Shown here: one piece after another, positions 53,267 through 63,697 of the stretch
Layout: each line of letters begins with the position of its first letter
Position numbering within the stretch: position 1 is the stretch's first letter
NCBI RefSeq assembly: GCF_012935695.1
Contig: NZ_CP052859.1
Coordinates: forward strand, 2,087,001 to 2,151,000
From: Pseudomonas sp. ADAK18
GTDB lineage: Bacteria > Pseudomonadota > Gammaproteobacteria > Pseudomonadales > Pseudomonadaceae
DNA length: 64,000 nt
Direction: 5' to 3'
Translations under genes and position numbers: made by a program
Notes under the pieces: generated by a model
What the model saw: only the letters and a program-made list of their open reading frames with translations
Told to the model about the DNA's origin: nothing
The model's database searches: none

Positions 53267-53561
53267 CGATCTGTGCAGACAAGCGTTTTTGATCGGGTCT
53301 CAATTGCGCAGATGCAGGTTCAGGACGCCGTAGGAGGGAGTTGCGGAGCAGGTTTCAATATTGCGGAGCAAAGAATAAGGGCCTGCATCAGGTTTCCCCG
53401 GCAAGTCCTTGATATAGATGGTGCCGAAGCTGGAATCGAATCATTCATAAGTAATTGAAAATTAACTATTTTATTAGTGTTTTTTGGCGATCCCCCGGCG
53501 TTTGTAACGGGTTGGTAGACAGGCGGCCCGTCGTAGATCAATCAACTGAAAGGTTTGAGAA

Positions 53562-53651
53562 ATGCACGTCCCCTCGCAACGTTTCACCGGCAAGACTGCT
53601 CTCGTCACCGGTGCGAGTCTGACCGTCGATGGCGGTTATCCGGCCTGGTAG
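53562..53651 (+). pseudogene. Short-chain dehydrogenase reduced to its two ends
   Basis: 29 codons, MHVPSQRFTGKTALVTGASL and TVDGGYPAW. The first half is the SDR N-terminus (FTGKTALVTGA), the second is the SDR C-terminus (SLTVDGGYPA); everything between is deleted in frame. Convergent with xylH. No function expected. Confidence 0.8.
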
Positions 53652-53724
53652 GGGCGGGCTTTAAATCAGGTGGCAGGCCCCTGGCGCGCCACCGTATTTT
53701 GGGTCAAAAGCTTCCTGTTGTCGC

Positions 53725-54861
53725 TCAGCGACGGCTACTGCGGGTGCTGACATCCACCCAGACAGCAAGAACCAAAATGCTGCCCTTGACGATCATCTGC
53801 CAGTAGCTGTCGACGTCGAGCATCGACATGCCGTTGTCCAGGCTGCTGATCACCAGCGCTCCGAGCAGTGCGCCGTAGACAGTGCCCGAACCACCGCGCA
53901 TGGAGGTGCCGCCGATGAAGCAGGCAGCGATGGCGTCCAGTTCGCCCATGTTGCCGGCGGAGGGTGAGCCGGCAGCCAGGCGTGCGGTATTGACCAGGCC
54001 GGCGAGAGCGCACATCACGCCCATGATGCCGAAGATCCACAGTTTGACTGCCTGCACGTTGATACCGGACAGGCGCGTGGCTTCCATGTTGCTGCCCACC
54101 GAGTAGATGCGTCGGCCGAACACGGTTTGGCTGGTCACGTAGCTGAAGACACCGAGCAGCACCAGCAGAAGCAGTACGGGCACGGGAATGCCATCGTAGC
54201 TGTTGAGGGTGTAGACGAAGCCCGCCAGCACCAGGCCGATCAACACTACGCGTACGGTGTCGCGCAGCATCGACGGCACCGCCAAGCCATGTAAGGCGCG
54301 GTTGCGGCGTTGGCGCCAGGTCAAAAACAAGGTCAACCCGAACAGCAACACACCCAGAATCACCCCGGCCAGCGTCGGCAGGTAGCCTTGGCCGACGTAA
54401 ACCAGCTCGGCCGACACTGGCGCAATCGTGGTACCGCCAGTGATGCCCAGCAGCACGCCGCGAAACGCCAACATCCCGCCCAGGCCCACGATGAACGAAG
54501 GGATGCGCAGGTACGCGGTCATGTAGCCGTTGCCCAGGCCAATCAGCAAGCCGCAGAGCGCAACGATGGCGAGGTTGAGCGGCAGTGGCACGTGGTAGAC
54601 CACATCGAGAATAGCCGCGACGCCGCCGAGCAAGCCCAACATCGAGCCCACCGAGAGGTCGATTTCGCCACTGATGATCACCAACACCATGCCGCAGGCG
54701 AGAATGCCGGTGATGGACATCTGCCGCAGCAGGTTCGACAAGTTGCGTGGCGTCAGGAAGCCACCTTCGGTCTGCCAACTGAAAAACAGCCAGATCAGGG
54801 CAACGGCGAGAAACAAGGCGAGTATTTTGTAGCGCGTGAATAGCTGTTTGACCTGCATCAT
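53725..54861 (-). CDS. xylH: D-xylose ABC transporter permease
   Basis: 378-residue inner-membrane permease of the RbsC/XylH class with about ten hydrophobic spans, including LVIISGEIDLSVGSMLGLLG, the hallmark of this class, and GSVLGAL-like GTVYGALLGALVISSLDNG. It abuts xylG (stop TAA directly before ATG), so is co-translated. Moves pentose from periplasm to cytoplasm with XylF and XylG. Confidence 0.94.
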   Translation of the reverse strand: MMQVKQLFTRYKILALFLAVALIWLFFSWQTEGGFLTPRNLSNLLRQMSITGILACGMVLVIISGEIDLSVGSMLGLLGGVAAILDVVYHVPLPLNLAIVALCGLLIGLGNGYMTAYLRIPSFIVGLGGMLAFRGVLLGITGGTTIAPVSAELVYVGQGYLPTLAGVILGVLLFGLTLFLTWRQRRNRALHGLAVPSMLRDTVRVVLIGLVLAGFVYTLNSYDGIPVPVLLLLVLLGVFSYVTSQTVFGRRIYSVGSNMEATRLSGINVQAVKLWIFGIMGVMCALAGLVNTARLAAGSPSAGNMGELDAIAACFIGGTSMRGGSGTVYGALLGALVISSLDNGMSMLDVDSYWQMIVKGSILVLAVWVDVSTRSSRR

Positions 54862-56418
54862 TTACGCAGACTTCCGATCAGTATGGTCATGCCCGTTCGG
54901 CTGGCTAAGTGCTGCGGCGAGCACCTGCTCCTGGGTCAGTTCATGGTTGATAAAATCGCCGCGCAGCTGCCCTTCGCCGATCACCAGCACTCGGTCAGAG
55001 ACGCCCAGGACCTCGGCCAACTCCGATGACACCATGATGATTGACACGCCTTCGGCGGCCAGTGCCCCCATCAATTTATAAATCTCGTATTTGGCGCCCA
55101 CATCCACACCGCGGGTGGGTTCGTCGAGGATCAGCACGCGAGGTTGGGTCAGCAGCATTTTGGCCAGTACGGCTTTCTGCTGGTTGCCTCCGGAGAGGCT
55201 GGTGATGGGCAGGAAAGGGGTCGCCGTCTTCAGGTGCATGCGCTGGATTTGCTGCTGGATGCTGCCCAGTTCCGCTTCGGCGTCGATGCGCGTGAGGTGG
55301 GAAAAATTATCCAGTACCGCGAGCGTGATGTTCTGCCCGACGCTCAGGTCCGGGACGATGCCCTGGCGTTTGCGGTCTTCGGGAACCATGCACAAACCGG
55401 CGCGAATGGACTTCAGCGGTGTGCGGGTGTCGATGGGTTTGCCATCCAGCCAGACTTCGCCTTCGTAGCGGCCGGGGTAGGAACCAAACAGCGCTGACAC
55501 CAGCTCCGTGCGGCCGGCACCGACCAGCCCGGCGACGCCGAGGATTTCGCCGCGCCGCAGGGTGAACGAGATATCGTCCACCCGCTTGCGGCTTGGGTTG
55601 TCGACATCGTAGCAAGTGATGTGACGTGCCTCGAACACCACCTCGCCGATCTCATGGGGTTCGGTGGGATATAAATTGCTCATCTCACGGCCGACCATCT
55701 GGGTGATGATGCGGGACACATCCATGTCGGCCATGGCGGTGGTGGCGATGTGTTTGCCATCGCGGATCACCGAAATGGTGTCGCAGATCGCCGACACTTC
55801 ATCGAGCTTGTGTGAGATGTAGACGCAGGCGACGCCCTTGGCTTTGAGTGTGCGGATGATGTCCAGCAGCACATCGATTTCCGAGCGGGTCAGCGCCGAT
55901 GAGGGTTCGTCGAGGATGAGCAGGCGCGCCTTCTTGTTCAGCGCCTTGGCGATTTCCACGAGTTGCTGGTAGCCGCCACCGTATTGCGAAACGGGCAGGG
56001 CGACGTTCATGTCGGGCACGTTCAGTTCGCGCATCAGCGCTTCGGCACGGTGCATCATGGCGGGGTAGTTCATGCGTGCGCCGGGCAGTGTCAATTCGTG
56101 CCCCATGAAGATGTTTTCCGCAACGCTGAGGTCGGGCACCAGCGTCAACTCCTGGTGGATGATGACGATGCCGGCCGCTTCGGTTTCGGCAATAGAGTTT
56201 GCCCGCAACGGCTTGCCGTCCCAGAGGATTTCACCCTCCCAGGTGTCGCATGGATAGACGGCCGACAGTACTTTCATCAGGGTCGATTTGCCGGCCCCGT
56301 TCTCGCCACACAGGCCAACGCATTCGCCAGGCTTGATCCTGATATCGATACCATTTAGCGCTTTGACGCCATCGAAGGCTTTGACGATGTTGTTCATTTC
56401 AAGCAAATAGTCGGACAT
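54862..56418 (-). CDS. xylG: D-xylose ABC transporter ATPase (dual-domain)
   Basis: 518 residues, two ABC modules. The first has [14 protein letters not shown] and [15 protein letters not shown] with Walker [12 protein letters not shown]. The second has the degenerate [12 protein letters not shown]-loop usual in sugar transporters of this class and [15 protein letters not shown] with [11 protein letters not shown]. Cytoplasmic energiser for XylH. Confidence 0.95.
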   Translation of the reverse strand: MSDYLLEMNNIVKAFDGVKALNGIDIRIKPGECVGLCGENGAGKSTLMKVLSAVYPCDTWEGEILWDGKPLRANSIAETEAAGIVIIHQELTLVPDLSVAENIFMGHELTLPGARMNYPAMMHRAEALMRELNVPDMNVALPVSQYGGGYQQLVEIAKALNKKARLLILDEPSSALTRSEIDVLLDIIRTLKAKGVACVYISHKLDEVSAICDTISVIRDGKHIATTAMADMDVSRIITQMVGREMSNLYPTEPHEIGEVVFEARHITCYDVDNPSRKRVDDISFTLRRGEILGVAGLVGAGRTELVSALFGSYPGRYEGEVWLDGKPIDTRTPLKSIRAGLCMVPEDRKRQGIVPDLSVGQNITLAVLDNFSHLTRIDAEAELGSIQQQIQRMHLKTATPFLPITSLSGGNQQKAVLAKMLLTQPRVLILDEPTRGVDVGAKYEIYKLMGALAAEGVSIIMVSSELAEVLGVSDRVLVIGEGQLRGDFINHELTQEQVLAAALSQPNGHDHTDRKSA

Positions 56419-56509
56419 GACGAGTACTCATTCCACAGCGAAAAAGCGAGGTGATAGGCACGCTCCTTGCGAGCGCCGCCTTCGGCAACGCCCGCAGGAA
56501 ACCGTACGG

Positions 56510-57511
56510 TTACTGCCCGGCGATTTGCGCTTTGGTATAGAACCCGTCTTCTTCCAGCACGTTGATGTTGTCTTTGGTCAGTGGCGTTGGTTTGAGCAGG
56601 ATGCTTTCGACCTGTTTGCTGCCGTTGTCGTACTGTGAGTTGTAGGCGGGTTTCTCGTTACGCACCAGTTGCACCGACAGCTTGGCAGCCTCGGTGGCTA
56701 GCAACTTCAGTGGTTTGTAGACCGTCATGGTCTGGGTGCCGGCGATGACGCGCTTGATCGCCGCGAGGTCGGCGTCTTGCCCTGAAACCGGTACTTTACC
56801 CGCGAGTTTTTGCGCGGCGAGGGCTTGAATCGCACCGCCTGCAGTGGCGTCGTTAGAGGCCACGATGCCGTCGATTTTGTTGTTGTTAGCGGTCAAGGCG
56901 TTCTCGACGATGCTCAGCGCTTCGGTCGGGTTCCATTCCTTGACCCATTGCTGGCCGACGATTTTGATGTCGCCTTTGTCGATCGAAGGCTGCAGCACTT
57001 TCATTTGGCCTTGACGCAGGATCTTCGCGTTGTTGTCAGTCGGTGCGCCGCCGAGCAGGAAGTAGTTACCTTTAGGCTGGGCATTCAACACGCCTTGGGC
57101 CTGCATTTCGCCGACTTTTTCGTTATCGAAGGAAATATAGGCATCGATATCGGCATTCAGGATCAGCCGGTCGTAGGACAGCACTTTGACGCCCGCTTTT
57201 TTCGCTTCGGCAACGACGTTATTCAATACCGTGGCATTGAACGGCACGATGACAATCACATCGACGCCGCGGGAGATCAGGTTTTCGATTTGGGAGATCT
57301 GGCGCTGTTCATTGGCATCAGCCGATTGCACATAAACCTTGGCGCCCAATTGTTCGGCGGCCGCAGTGAAGTAGTCACGGTCACGCGCCCAGCGTTCGAG
57401 ACGCAAGTCGTCGATGGAAAAGCCGATTTTCGGATGAGCCGCATCGGCCATGGCCGAGTTGGACAGCAGTGCCAGAACGCTGGTGAGTACAACGGTTTTC
57501 AGGTGTTTCAT
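56510..57511 (-). CDS. xylF: D-xylose-binding periplasmic protein
   Basis: 333 residues; signal peptide ending SNSAMADAA, then HPKIGFSIDDLRLERWARDR, the XylF start. VIVIVPFNATVLNNVVAEAK and VPVSGQDADLAAIKRVIAG are the class I periplasmic-binding fold. Transcribed before xylG, 91 bp apart. Confidence 0.95.
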   Translation of the reverse strand: MKHLKTVVLTSVLALLSNSAMADAAHPKIGFSIDDLRLERWARDRDYFTAAAEQLGAKVYVQSADANEQRQISQIENLISRGVDVIVIVPFNATVLNNVVAEAKKAGVKVLSYDRLILNADIDAYISFDNEKVGEMQAQGVLNAQPKGNYFLLGGAPTDNNAKILRQGQMKVLQPSIDKGDIKIVGQQWVKEWNPTEALSIVENALTANNNKIDGIVASNDATAGGAIQALAAQKLAGKVPVSGQDADLAAIKRVIAGTQTMTVYKPLKLLATEAAKLSVQLVRNEKPAYNSQYDNGSKQVESILLKPTPLTKDNINVLEEDGFYTKAQIAGQ

Positions 57512-57706
57512 GATGGTGAGTCCCTTTTATTGTTGTTTAGACGCACTTCTGGACCTGGAACGTACTGCGCATGGAACTGTAGAGCGTTCTTGAGGGGATG
57601 AACGTAGAGGTTTGTCGCGAGAATGTCACCGCGCACTCACGTCAGCGCCTTGAGCAGGGTAGACCTGACGCATGGCGTGCATTCCCTCGACGATCGACTC
57701 CCGCAT

Positions 57707-59023
57707 TTATGGGTAGATGAAGCGGTTCACCACGCCTTCGAGCATCTCTTGGCGGCCACTCACCGCTTGTGGGTTCAGCTCATGGCTGAAAGCATGTTCG
57801 GCCAGCGACTCCAGGCTGAAATCGCCTCCGAGCACGGCCTGTCCCAGCGATTGGTCCCAACCTGCATAGCGCTGGGTCTTGAAGCGCTCGAGGGCGTCGT
57901 CCTGGAGCATGGTCGCCGCGCGTTCCAGTGACAGCGCGAGTACATCCATCGCCGCAACGTGGCCGTAGAACAGGTCCACTTCGTCGAGGCTTTGACGGCG
58001 CACTTTAGAGTCAAAGTTGTAGCCGCCTCCTTTGAACCCACCGGCCTTGAGCACCTCGTAGGTGATCAGCGTCAGCTCTTCGACACTGTTGGGGAACTGG
58101 TCGGTGTCCCAGCCGTTCTGCGGGTCGCCGCGGTTGGCGTCGATGCTGCCGAAGATGCCGAGCGAAGCGGCGGTGGCGATTTCGTGGTGAAAGCTGTGGC
58201 CGGCCAGTGTGGCGTGGTTGGCTTCGATATTGACCTTGATTTCTTTCTCCAGGCCGAACTGGTGGAGGAAGCCATACACGGTGGCGCTGTCGTAGTCATA
58301 TTGGTGCTTGGTCGGCTCCTGTGGCTTGGGCTCGATAAACAGCTCGCCAGTGAAGCCGATTTTGTATTTATGCTCGACCACCATGCGCATGAAACGCCCG
58401 AGTTGCTCGCGCTCGCGCTTGAGGTCGGTATTGAGCAGGGTCTCGTACCCTTCGCGACCGCCCCACAGTACATAGCTGGAACCCTTGAGGCGCTGGGTGG
58501 CGTTCATTGCGCTGAACACCTGCGCTGCCGCATAGGCAAACACTTCCGGGTTCGGATTGCTGGCGGCGCCGGCGGCAAAGCGTGGGTTGCTGAAGCAGTT
58601 GGCCGTGCCCCATAACAACTGGATGCCGGTCTCTTCCTGATGGCGTTCAAGTTGATCGACCATTTGCGCGAAGTTGTTGCGGTACTCCTTCAGGCTTGAG
58701 CCTTCAGGGGCGACATCGGTGTCATGAAAACTGTAGTAGTCGATACCCAGCTTGGAGAAGAACTCGAACGCCGCTTCGGCCTTGCCTCGCGCCATTTGCA
58801 TCGCATCCCCGGGTTGTTGCCACGGACGCAGGAAGGTGCCTGAGCCGAACATGTCGCTGCCTGGCCAGACGAAGTTGTGCCAGTAACAGGCGGCCATTCG
58901 CAGGTGTTCGCGCATTGGCTTGCCGAGGATGATCTTGTTGGCATCGTAATGACGAAAGGCCAGGGCAGAGTCGCTATTGGGACCTTCATAGCGGATTTTT
59001 TCGACAGCGGGAAAGTAGGGCAT
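57707..59023 (-). CDS. xylA: Xylose isomerase
   Basis: 438 residues from ATG 59023 ([20 protein letters not shown]); E. coli XylA has 440. [16 protein letters not shown] contains the catalytic His (FHDxDxAP); [20 protein letters not shown] supplies metal ligands, with [16 protein letters not shown]. Converts D-xylose to D-xylulose in the cytoplasm. First gene of the minus-strand xylAFGH cluster. No xylulokinase is in the window. Confidence 0.96.
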   Translation of the reverse strand: MPYFPAVEKIRYEGPNSDSALAFRHYDANKIILGKPMREHLRMAACYWHNFVWPGSDMFGSGTFLRPWQQPGDAMQMARGKAEAAFEFFSKLGIDYYSFHDTDVAPEGSSLKEYRNNFAQMVDQLERHQEETGIQLLWGTANCFSNPRFAAGAASNPNPEVFAYAAAQVFSAMNATQRLKGSSYVLWGGREGYETLLNTDLKREREQLGRFMRMVVEHKYKIGFTGELFIEPKPQEPTKHQYDYDSATVYGFLHQFGLEKEIKVNIEANHATLAGHSFHHEIATAASLGIFGSIDANRGDPQNGWDTDQFPNSVEELTLITYEVLKAGGFKGGGYNFDSKVRRQSLDEVDLFYGHVAAMDVLALSLERAATMLQDDALERFKTQRYAGWDQSLGQAVLGGDFSLESLAEHAFSHELNPQAVSGRQEMLEGVVNRFIYP

Positions 59024-59091
59024 CGCAAGATCCTTGTTGTTATGAGCGCAGGTTAACCTTGCCCCCGATACTAGCAACGGCCATGTGCCAA

Positions 59092-59129
59092 TCGATTATG
59101 AAAATCACCAAACCCGAGTTCGATTTTGA
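59092..59129. promoter_or_regulatory. Candidate XylR operator: direct repeats TCGATT(A/T)TGA
   Basis: Two direct copies at 59092-59101 and 59120-59129, 28 bp apart, in the xylA-xylR intergenic region. XylR-family AraC regulators bind direct repeats, so this is a reasonable site. Confidence 0.5.
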
Positions 59130-59187
59130 GTAGTGGGAGGGGCGTTTTGCGTGCATAGTTTGCCGACATCTTGCAAGGAGACGCCCC

Positions 59188-60369
59188 GTGAAAACCGTCC
59201 CGCCCGCGCACCGGATCGCCCTGCTGTTCAACGGCAACAAGATTTACGACCGCGGCATCATCACCGGGATCGGCAACTACTTGAGCAGCACGCGGGTGTC
59301 GTGGGATTTGTTTCTTGAAGAAGATTTCGTTTACCGGCTGAAGGGGATCGAGCGCTGGCACGGCGACGGTATCATTGCCGACTTCGACGACCCGGCGATG
59401 GGCCCGGCGCTGGCGGGCATCCATTTACCGGTGGTGGCGGTGGGCGGGTCTTATGAAGATGAACGCGCTTACCCACAGCATATTCCTTACGTGGCCACCG
59501 ACAATTTCGCCCTGATCAAGCTGGCGTATGAACACTTGATCGAGGCGGGGTTGACGCGCTTTGCCTGTTTCAGCCTCCCCGAAGCGGCTATCAATCGCTG
59601 GGCCCAGGAGCGGGAAAAAGCCTTTCGTCGACTGCTCCAGCGCGATGGCCTGCCAGTGGAGATCTATCGCGGGCTGGGCACTAGCGCACCACTATGGGAT
59701 ACGGCAGTTGAGCAGCAGATCGCCTGGTTGCACAGCCTGCCCAAACCGATCGGCATCATTGCGGTCAGTGACGCCCGTGCTCGTCAGTTGCTGCAAGCCT
59801 GCCTGACGGCTGGCATCCCGGTGCCGGAACAAGTTGCCCTGATCGGCATCGACAATGACCCACTGACCCGCACACTGACTCGCGTGCCACTCAGCTCCGT
59901 GATGCAGGGCACCGAAAAAATGGGCCGCACCGCTGCGCGTTTGCTCCATCAAATGTTGCACGGCATGCCCTCGGCAGGCAGTCAGATCCTGGTGCCGCCG
60001 GAAGCGGTCAACGTGCAGACCTCAAGCCTGCATCAACCTTTGGGTCATCCCTACGTCATGCAAGCGCTGCACTTCATTCGCCAATACGCCTGCCAAGGCA
60101 TCAAAACCGCCCAGGTCGCCAGTTATGTCGGCGTCTCGCGTTCCTCGCTTGAGGCACATTTTCGCAGCGAACTTAACCGCAGCGTCCACGACGAAATCCT
60201 GCGCTTCAAACTTACTGCGGCGGTTGCCAGCCTGACAAATAGCGGCTCAGGTATTGCCGATATTGCCTATGACTGCGGGTTCAAGTCGGCGCAGTACCTG
60301 CATACGGTGTTCAAGCGCGAGTTTGGGTGTACGCCGAGGGAGTATCAGGTGGGGCGAGGAGGGGGGTAG
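59188..60369 (+). CDS. xylR: Xylose operon activator, AraC family
   Basis: 393 residues. The N-terminal sugar-binding domain is of the LacI/PBP type (IALLFNGNKIYDRGIITGIG; HIPYVATDNFALIKLAYEHL; VALIGIDNDPLTRTLTRVPL), unlike most AraC proteins; two C-terminal HTHs are IKTAQVASYVGVSRSSLEAH and IADIAYDCGFKSAQYLHTVF. This fusion is characteristic of XylR. ATG at 59188 with AAGGAG. Divergent from xylA. Confidence 0.95.
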   Translation: MKTVPPAHRIALLFNGNKIYDRGIITGIGNYLSSTRVSWDLFLEEDFVYRLKGIERWHGDGIIADFDDPAMGPALAGIHLPVVAVGGSYEDERAYPQHIPYVATDNFALIKLAYEHLIEAGLTRFACFSLPEAAINRWAQEREKAFRRLLQRDGLPVEIYRGLGTSAPLWDTAVEQQIAWLHSLPKPIGIIAVSDARARQLLQACLTAGIPVPEQVALIGIDNDPLTRTLTRVPLSSVMQGTEKMGRTAARLLHQMLHGMPSAGSQILVPPEAVNVQTSSLHQPLGHPYVMQALHFIRQYACQGIKTAQVASYVGVSRSSLEAHFRSELNRSVHDEILRFKLTAAVASLTNSGSGIADIAYDCGFKSAQYLHTVFKREFGCTPREYQVGRGGG

Positions 60370-60482
60370 CGCGGTGTGCTTGTATGCCAATCAAAAAGGC
60401 ACCGCATCGCGCGACACCTCTCGGGTTCCGTCAAGGCGCGTTATCTGTCGGGTGCCTGCCAGCAAGTTACCTTGTGAGCGAA

Positions 60483-61865
60483 CTACAGGTTGTTGTCGAA
60501 GCGAAATGAGGCTCCGTAAGCCGAGTCGGGTAAATAGTTGCTGCCATCGGCCCTCAGCCTGGACCTGAAAGTCCCACTCTGCGGTTGGGTTCTGTAGAGG
60601 CCGCGTTTTTGGAGTTCGGGAATGATCAGCTCCACGAAATCTTCAAGTGTGCCGGGACTGACCAAGGGATTGATCATGTAGCCGCTGGTGCCGGAAATGC
60701 GTGCGTGCTCTTCGATCTTGTCGGCGACCTGTTGCGGGGTGCCCACTAGAATCAAGTCGCTCCCACGGGTGACGTTGGCAAAGCGCTGTTTGACGTCGCC
60801 GGCTGTCAGTGGCTTGCCACTGCCATCGGGGCGCATGACATAGGACGTCAACCCTTCGGTATGGGTCGACAGTGCATCGCTGTCGGCGTAGCGGCTGATG
60901 TCGATACCGGTGTCGCCCGCATAACTGACGAGTTGTGCCTGAAGATGGTAGTTGCTTTGCAACGCATCATATTTACGCTGGGCTTCAATCTCGGTTTTGG
61001 CGGTGACGATACGCAGCACGGTCAGGGACTTTACATCCTCCCGCTGACGGCCTCGTGCTTGTGCCTGGGTCCAGATGTCCTCCAGGCCCTCGCGGATTTC
61101 CTGAGGGTTGGATTTGGCGATGAAAATCAGCTCGGCGTGCTTCGCCGCAAACGCGCGACCACGACCCGACCAGCCGGCCTGGATCAGCAGGGGGGTGCGC
61201 TGCGGTGACGGGGAGGTCAAGTGCGGCCCGGCCACCCGGTAATGTTCCCCGACGTGGTTGATTGGCCGCACCCGATCACCCCGCGCGTAGAGCTGGCGCG
61301 CCTTGTCCGCGACCACGGCATCATCGGCCCAACTGCCCTCCCAGAGTTTGTACACCACATCGAGAAATTCTTCGGCACGTTCATAGCGATCATCGTGTTT
61401 GATCATCTGCTCCAGGCCGAAATTACGCGCGGCGCTGGACAGATAAGAAGTCACGATGTTCCAGCCCACGCGGCCATTGGTCAGGTGATCCAGGGTGCTG
61501 AAACGCCGGGCATGGGTAAAGGGGTGTTCGTAGCTGGTGGTGACCGTGACACCGAATGCAAGGTTCTCTGTTACCGCGGCCAGGGCCGGAATGATCATCA
61601 ACGGGTCGTTGGCCGGTGCTTCCACGGCCCATTTCATCGCGGCATCGGCATTGCCGCCAAAGACGTCGTAAAAACCCAGCACGTCGCCGAAGAACAGCAT
61701 GTCGAGGTTAGCTTGATCGGCAATGCGCGCCAGGTTCGTCCAGTACCCCAGAGAATTGATCGCCAGCCGCTCGTCGGCCGGGTGCGTCCAGAGGCTCGGC
61801 GCACCGCCGCAGCCCACACTGGCTTGCTCGTAGAGTGCAAACAATAGAGGTTTTGGATCAGCCAT
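60483..61865 (-). CDS. LLM-class FMN-dependent monooxygenase (NtaA/SnaA/DszA type)
   Basis: 460 residues from the second ATG (61865), which is better spaced from AGGAG than the ATG just before it. LARIADQANLDMLFFGDVLG, PLMIIPALAAVTENLAFGVT, TTSYEHPFTHARRFSTLDHL, GRVGWNIVTSYLSSAARNFG and RTPLLIQAGWSGRGRAFAAK are class hallmarks. Oxidises a sulfur, nitrogen or other organic substrate with reduced FMN from a separate reductase. Follows a binding-protein/permease pair, suggesting uptake and oxidation of the same compound. Confidence 0.9.
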   Translation of the reverse strand: MADPKPLLFALYEQASVGCGGAPSLWTHPADERLAINSLGYWTNLARIADQANLDMLFFGDVLGFYDVFGGNADAAMKWAVEAPANDPLMIIPALAAVTENLAFGVTVTTSYEHPFTHARRFSTLDHLTNGRVGWNIVTSYLSSAARNFGLEQMIKHDDRYERAEEFLDVVYKLWEGSWADDAVVADKARQLYARGDRVRPINHVGEHYRVAGPHLTSPSPQRTPLLIQAGWSGRGRAFAAKHAELIFIAKSNPQEIREGLEDIWTQAQARGRQREDVKSLTVLRIVTAKTEIEAQRKYDALQSNYHLQAQLVSYAGDTGIDISRYADSDALSTHTEGLTSYVMRPDGSGKPLTAGDVKQRFANVTRGSDLILVGTPQQVADKIEEHARISGTSGYMINPLVSPGTLEDFVELIIPELQKRGLYRTQPQSGTFRSRLRADGSNYLPDSAYGASFRFDNNL

Positions 61866-61901
61866 CATGGCTCCTGAAAAAGTAGTCGAAGGGAAAGCGG
61901 G

Positions 61902-62747
61902 TCACCGTGGATTCTTGAACCCTTTGCCGAAATGTCGCTCAAGACGCACCTGTATCAATTCCAGGCCAATGGAGAGCAGCCAATAGATGACGGCCGCGGT
62001 GGTGAGCATTTCGATATAGCGATATGACGACCGACCATAGGACTGCGCCAGAAACATCACTTCCCAGACACCCATGACTGAAATCAATGACGAGTCCTTG
62101 AGCATTGAAATGAATTGACTGGTTGTCGGTGGAATGATCGTGCGCATCGCTTGCGGCAGAACGATGTGTAGAAACGTCGCCGTCGGCCCAAGACCCAGCG
62201 CCATCGCCGCTTCGCGTTGGCCGGGCGCTACGGCCATGATGCCGGCGCGAAAGATCTCGCTCAGGTAAGCCCCATAGTTCAGCGAGAGGGCAATGATGCC
62301 CGCGCTGATTGCACCGGGAACCACACCCAGTTGCGGCAGCCCCAGATAAATCAGCAGTATCTGAATCAGCAGCGGCGTACCGCGAAAAAAAGAGGCATAG
62401 AAACTGGCAATACCGAACGCCACCGCACTCGATGACAAGCGTGCCAGTGCCGTCACGAAGCCAAGAAGCAGCGACAGCCAGATCGAGCAAAAGCACAGAA
62501 ACAGCGTCAGTGCGGCGCCCTGCAGAAAACCATTGGGCCCCAGATGCAGGCCAACCAGGTTCGGCCATTTCTCCAGAATGATCGAGAACTTCAGATCGAA
62601 GCTCATGAAAAACAGGGCACACACTCCAAGCAGTGCCGCCCACGTCAGATACAGGCGCGTGCGAAAGCCAAAAAACTGGATCAAACGGCGTGGCTCGGTT
62701 TTGGATAGAACATTCGTCTTGGCTGGGTGTGGATTAAGGGCAGTCAT
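61902..62747 (-). CDS. Polar amino-acid-type ABC transporter permease
   Basis: 281 residues from ATG 62747, which overlaps the binding-protein stop as ATGA. Several transmembrane helices and the EAA loop (GQREAAMALGLGPTATFLHI) mark a His/Glu/Gln/cystine-type permease. Joins a periplasmic binding protein upstream; the ATPase is missing from the window, so the system may use a shared ATPase. Confidence 0.92.
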   Translation of the reverse strand: MTALNPHPAKTNVLSKTEPRRLIQFFGFRTRLYLTWAALLGVCALFFMSFDLKFSIILEKWPNLVGLHLGPNGFLQGAALTLFLCFCSIWLSLLLGFVTALARLSSSAVAFGIASFYASFFRGTPLLIQILLIYLGLPQLGVVPGAISAGIIALSLNYGAYLSEIFRAGIMAVAPGQREAAMALGLGPTATFLHIVLPQAMRTIIPPTTSQFISMLKDSSLISVMGVWEVMFLAQSYGRSSYRYIEMLTTAAVIYWLLSIGLELIQVRLERHFGKGFKNPR

Positions 62748-63565
62748 TGGCTGATATCGGCGCCGATCCACTTTTGGGAAATTTTGCTGAGCGTCCCGTC
62801 GGCCTTAAGCTGAGTCACCACCTGCGTGACTTTGGTATTCCATTCGGCATCGCCTTTTTCGATGGCCACGACGTTGGGCTCTGCATACAGCGTGTCGCCG
62901 GCAATTTTGAAGCGAGGGTCCTGGGCAATACGTTCGCGGGCAGTGATGAGGTTGGTGACCATGGCATCCAGACGAACACCTGTGCCGAGCGCCAGGTCCT
63001 GGAACGCCACGGTTTCATTGTCGTAGGGTGCTACCTGGACCTGGTCGAACGGGTAGATCAAAGGCTTGTCCTCGGCCCCCTCAATCACCAGATCCTTGTT
63101 CAAATACGCTTCGTAGGTGGAGGCGCTGATTACGCCGACTTTTTTACCCGAGAGATCCTTCGCCGAGGCGATGCCATTGTCCTTGGCGTTCACTACGATG
63201 ACTGCCGGAGATTGGTAATACTCGACCGGGAAATCGAACACTTCAGCGCGGGCTTTGCTTGGGGTCATTGAGCAAACGCAGATGTCATAACGTCCACTCC
63301 AGCGGCCAGCCGCGATCACATCCCAGGACGGGGTCTCCAACTTGAGTTTTACCCCAAGCCGTTGCGCGACAGCCTTGGCAACATCTACGTCAAACCCATC
63401 CAACTGATTCTGCTCGTTGAGGAAGGAGAACGGTGGATAGTTTTCCATCAAGACACCGGTGAGCTCGCCTTTTTTCGTCACACGATCAAGCGTGGAACCG
63501 GCGAGCGCTACGGAGCAGGTAGCAAGCAAGGCAAGGCCAAGCGGCAGAAGGGCAGTTGTTTTCAA
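62744..63565 (-). CDS. Amino-acid/cystine-type periplasmic binding protein
   Basis: 273 residues with signal peptide (MKTTALLPLGLALLATCSVA). GVLMENYPPFSFLNEQNQLD and GFDVDVAKAVAQRLGVK are the SBP_bac_3 signature, with SMTPSKARAEVFDFPVEYYQ and ISASTYEAYLNKDLV. First gene of the operon with the permease and the LLM monooxygenase. Ligand is unknown; sulfur-containing amino acids are a fair guess from the context. Confidence 0.92.
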   Translation of the reverse strand: MKTTALLPLGLALLATCSVALAGSTLDRVTKKGELTGVLMENYPPFSFLNEQNQLDGFDVDVAKAVAQRLGVKLKLETPSWDVIAAGRWSGRYDICVCSMTPSKARAEVFDFPVEYYQSPAVIVVNAKDNGIASAKDLSGKKVGVISASTYEAYLNKDLVIEGAEDKPLIYPFDQVQVAPYDNETVAFQDLALGTGVRLDAMVTNLITARERIAQDPRFKIAGDTLYAEPNVVAIEKGDAEWNTKVTQVVTQLKADGTLSKISQKWIGADISQ

Positions 63566-63697
63566 GGCGAGTACTCAGACGGTGATATAAAAAACACCGT
63601 TAGATTTAAACGCACTATAAAACCTATGTGTAATTGTTTAATGGAATAAGAAACTTGTATCGGGCTATAACGAGTGGCTGATCTTGAAGGGCGTTTT

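Noticed and set aside
53735..54778. 347-codon minus-strand frame overlapping xylH
   Set aside because: Same strand, different frame, composition rich in Arg/His/Pro typical of a shadow; xylH is certain.
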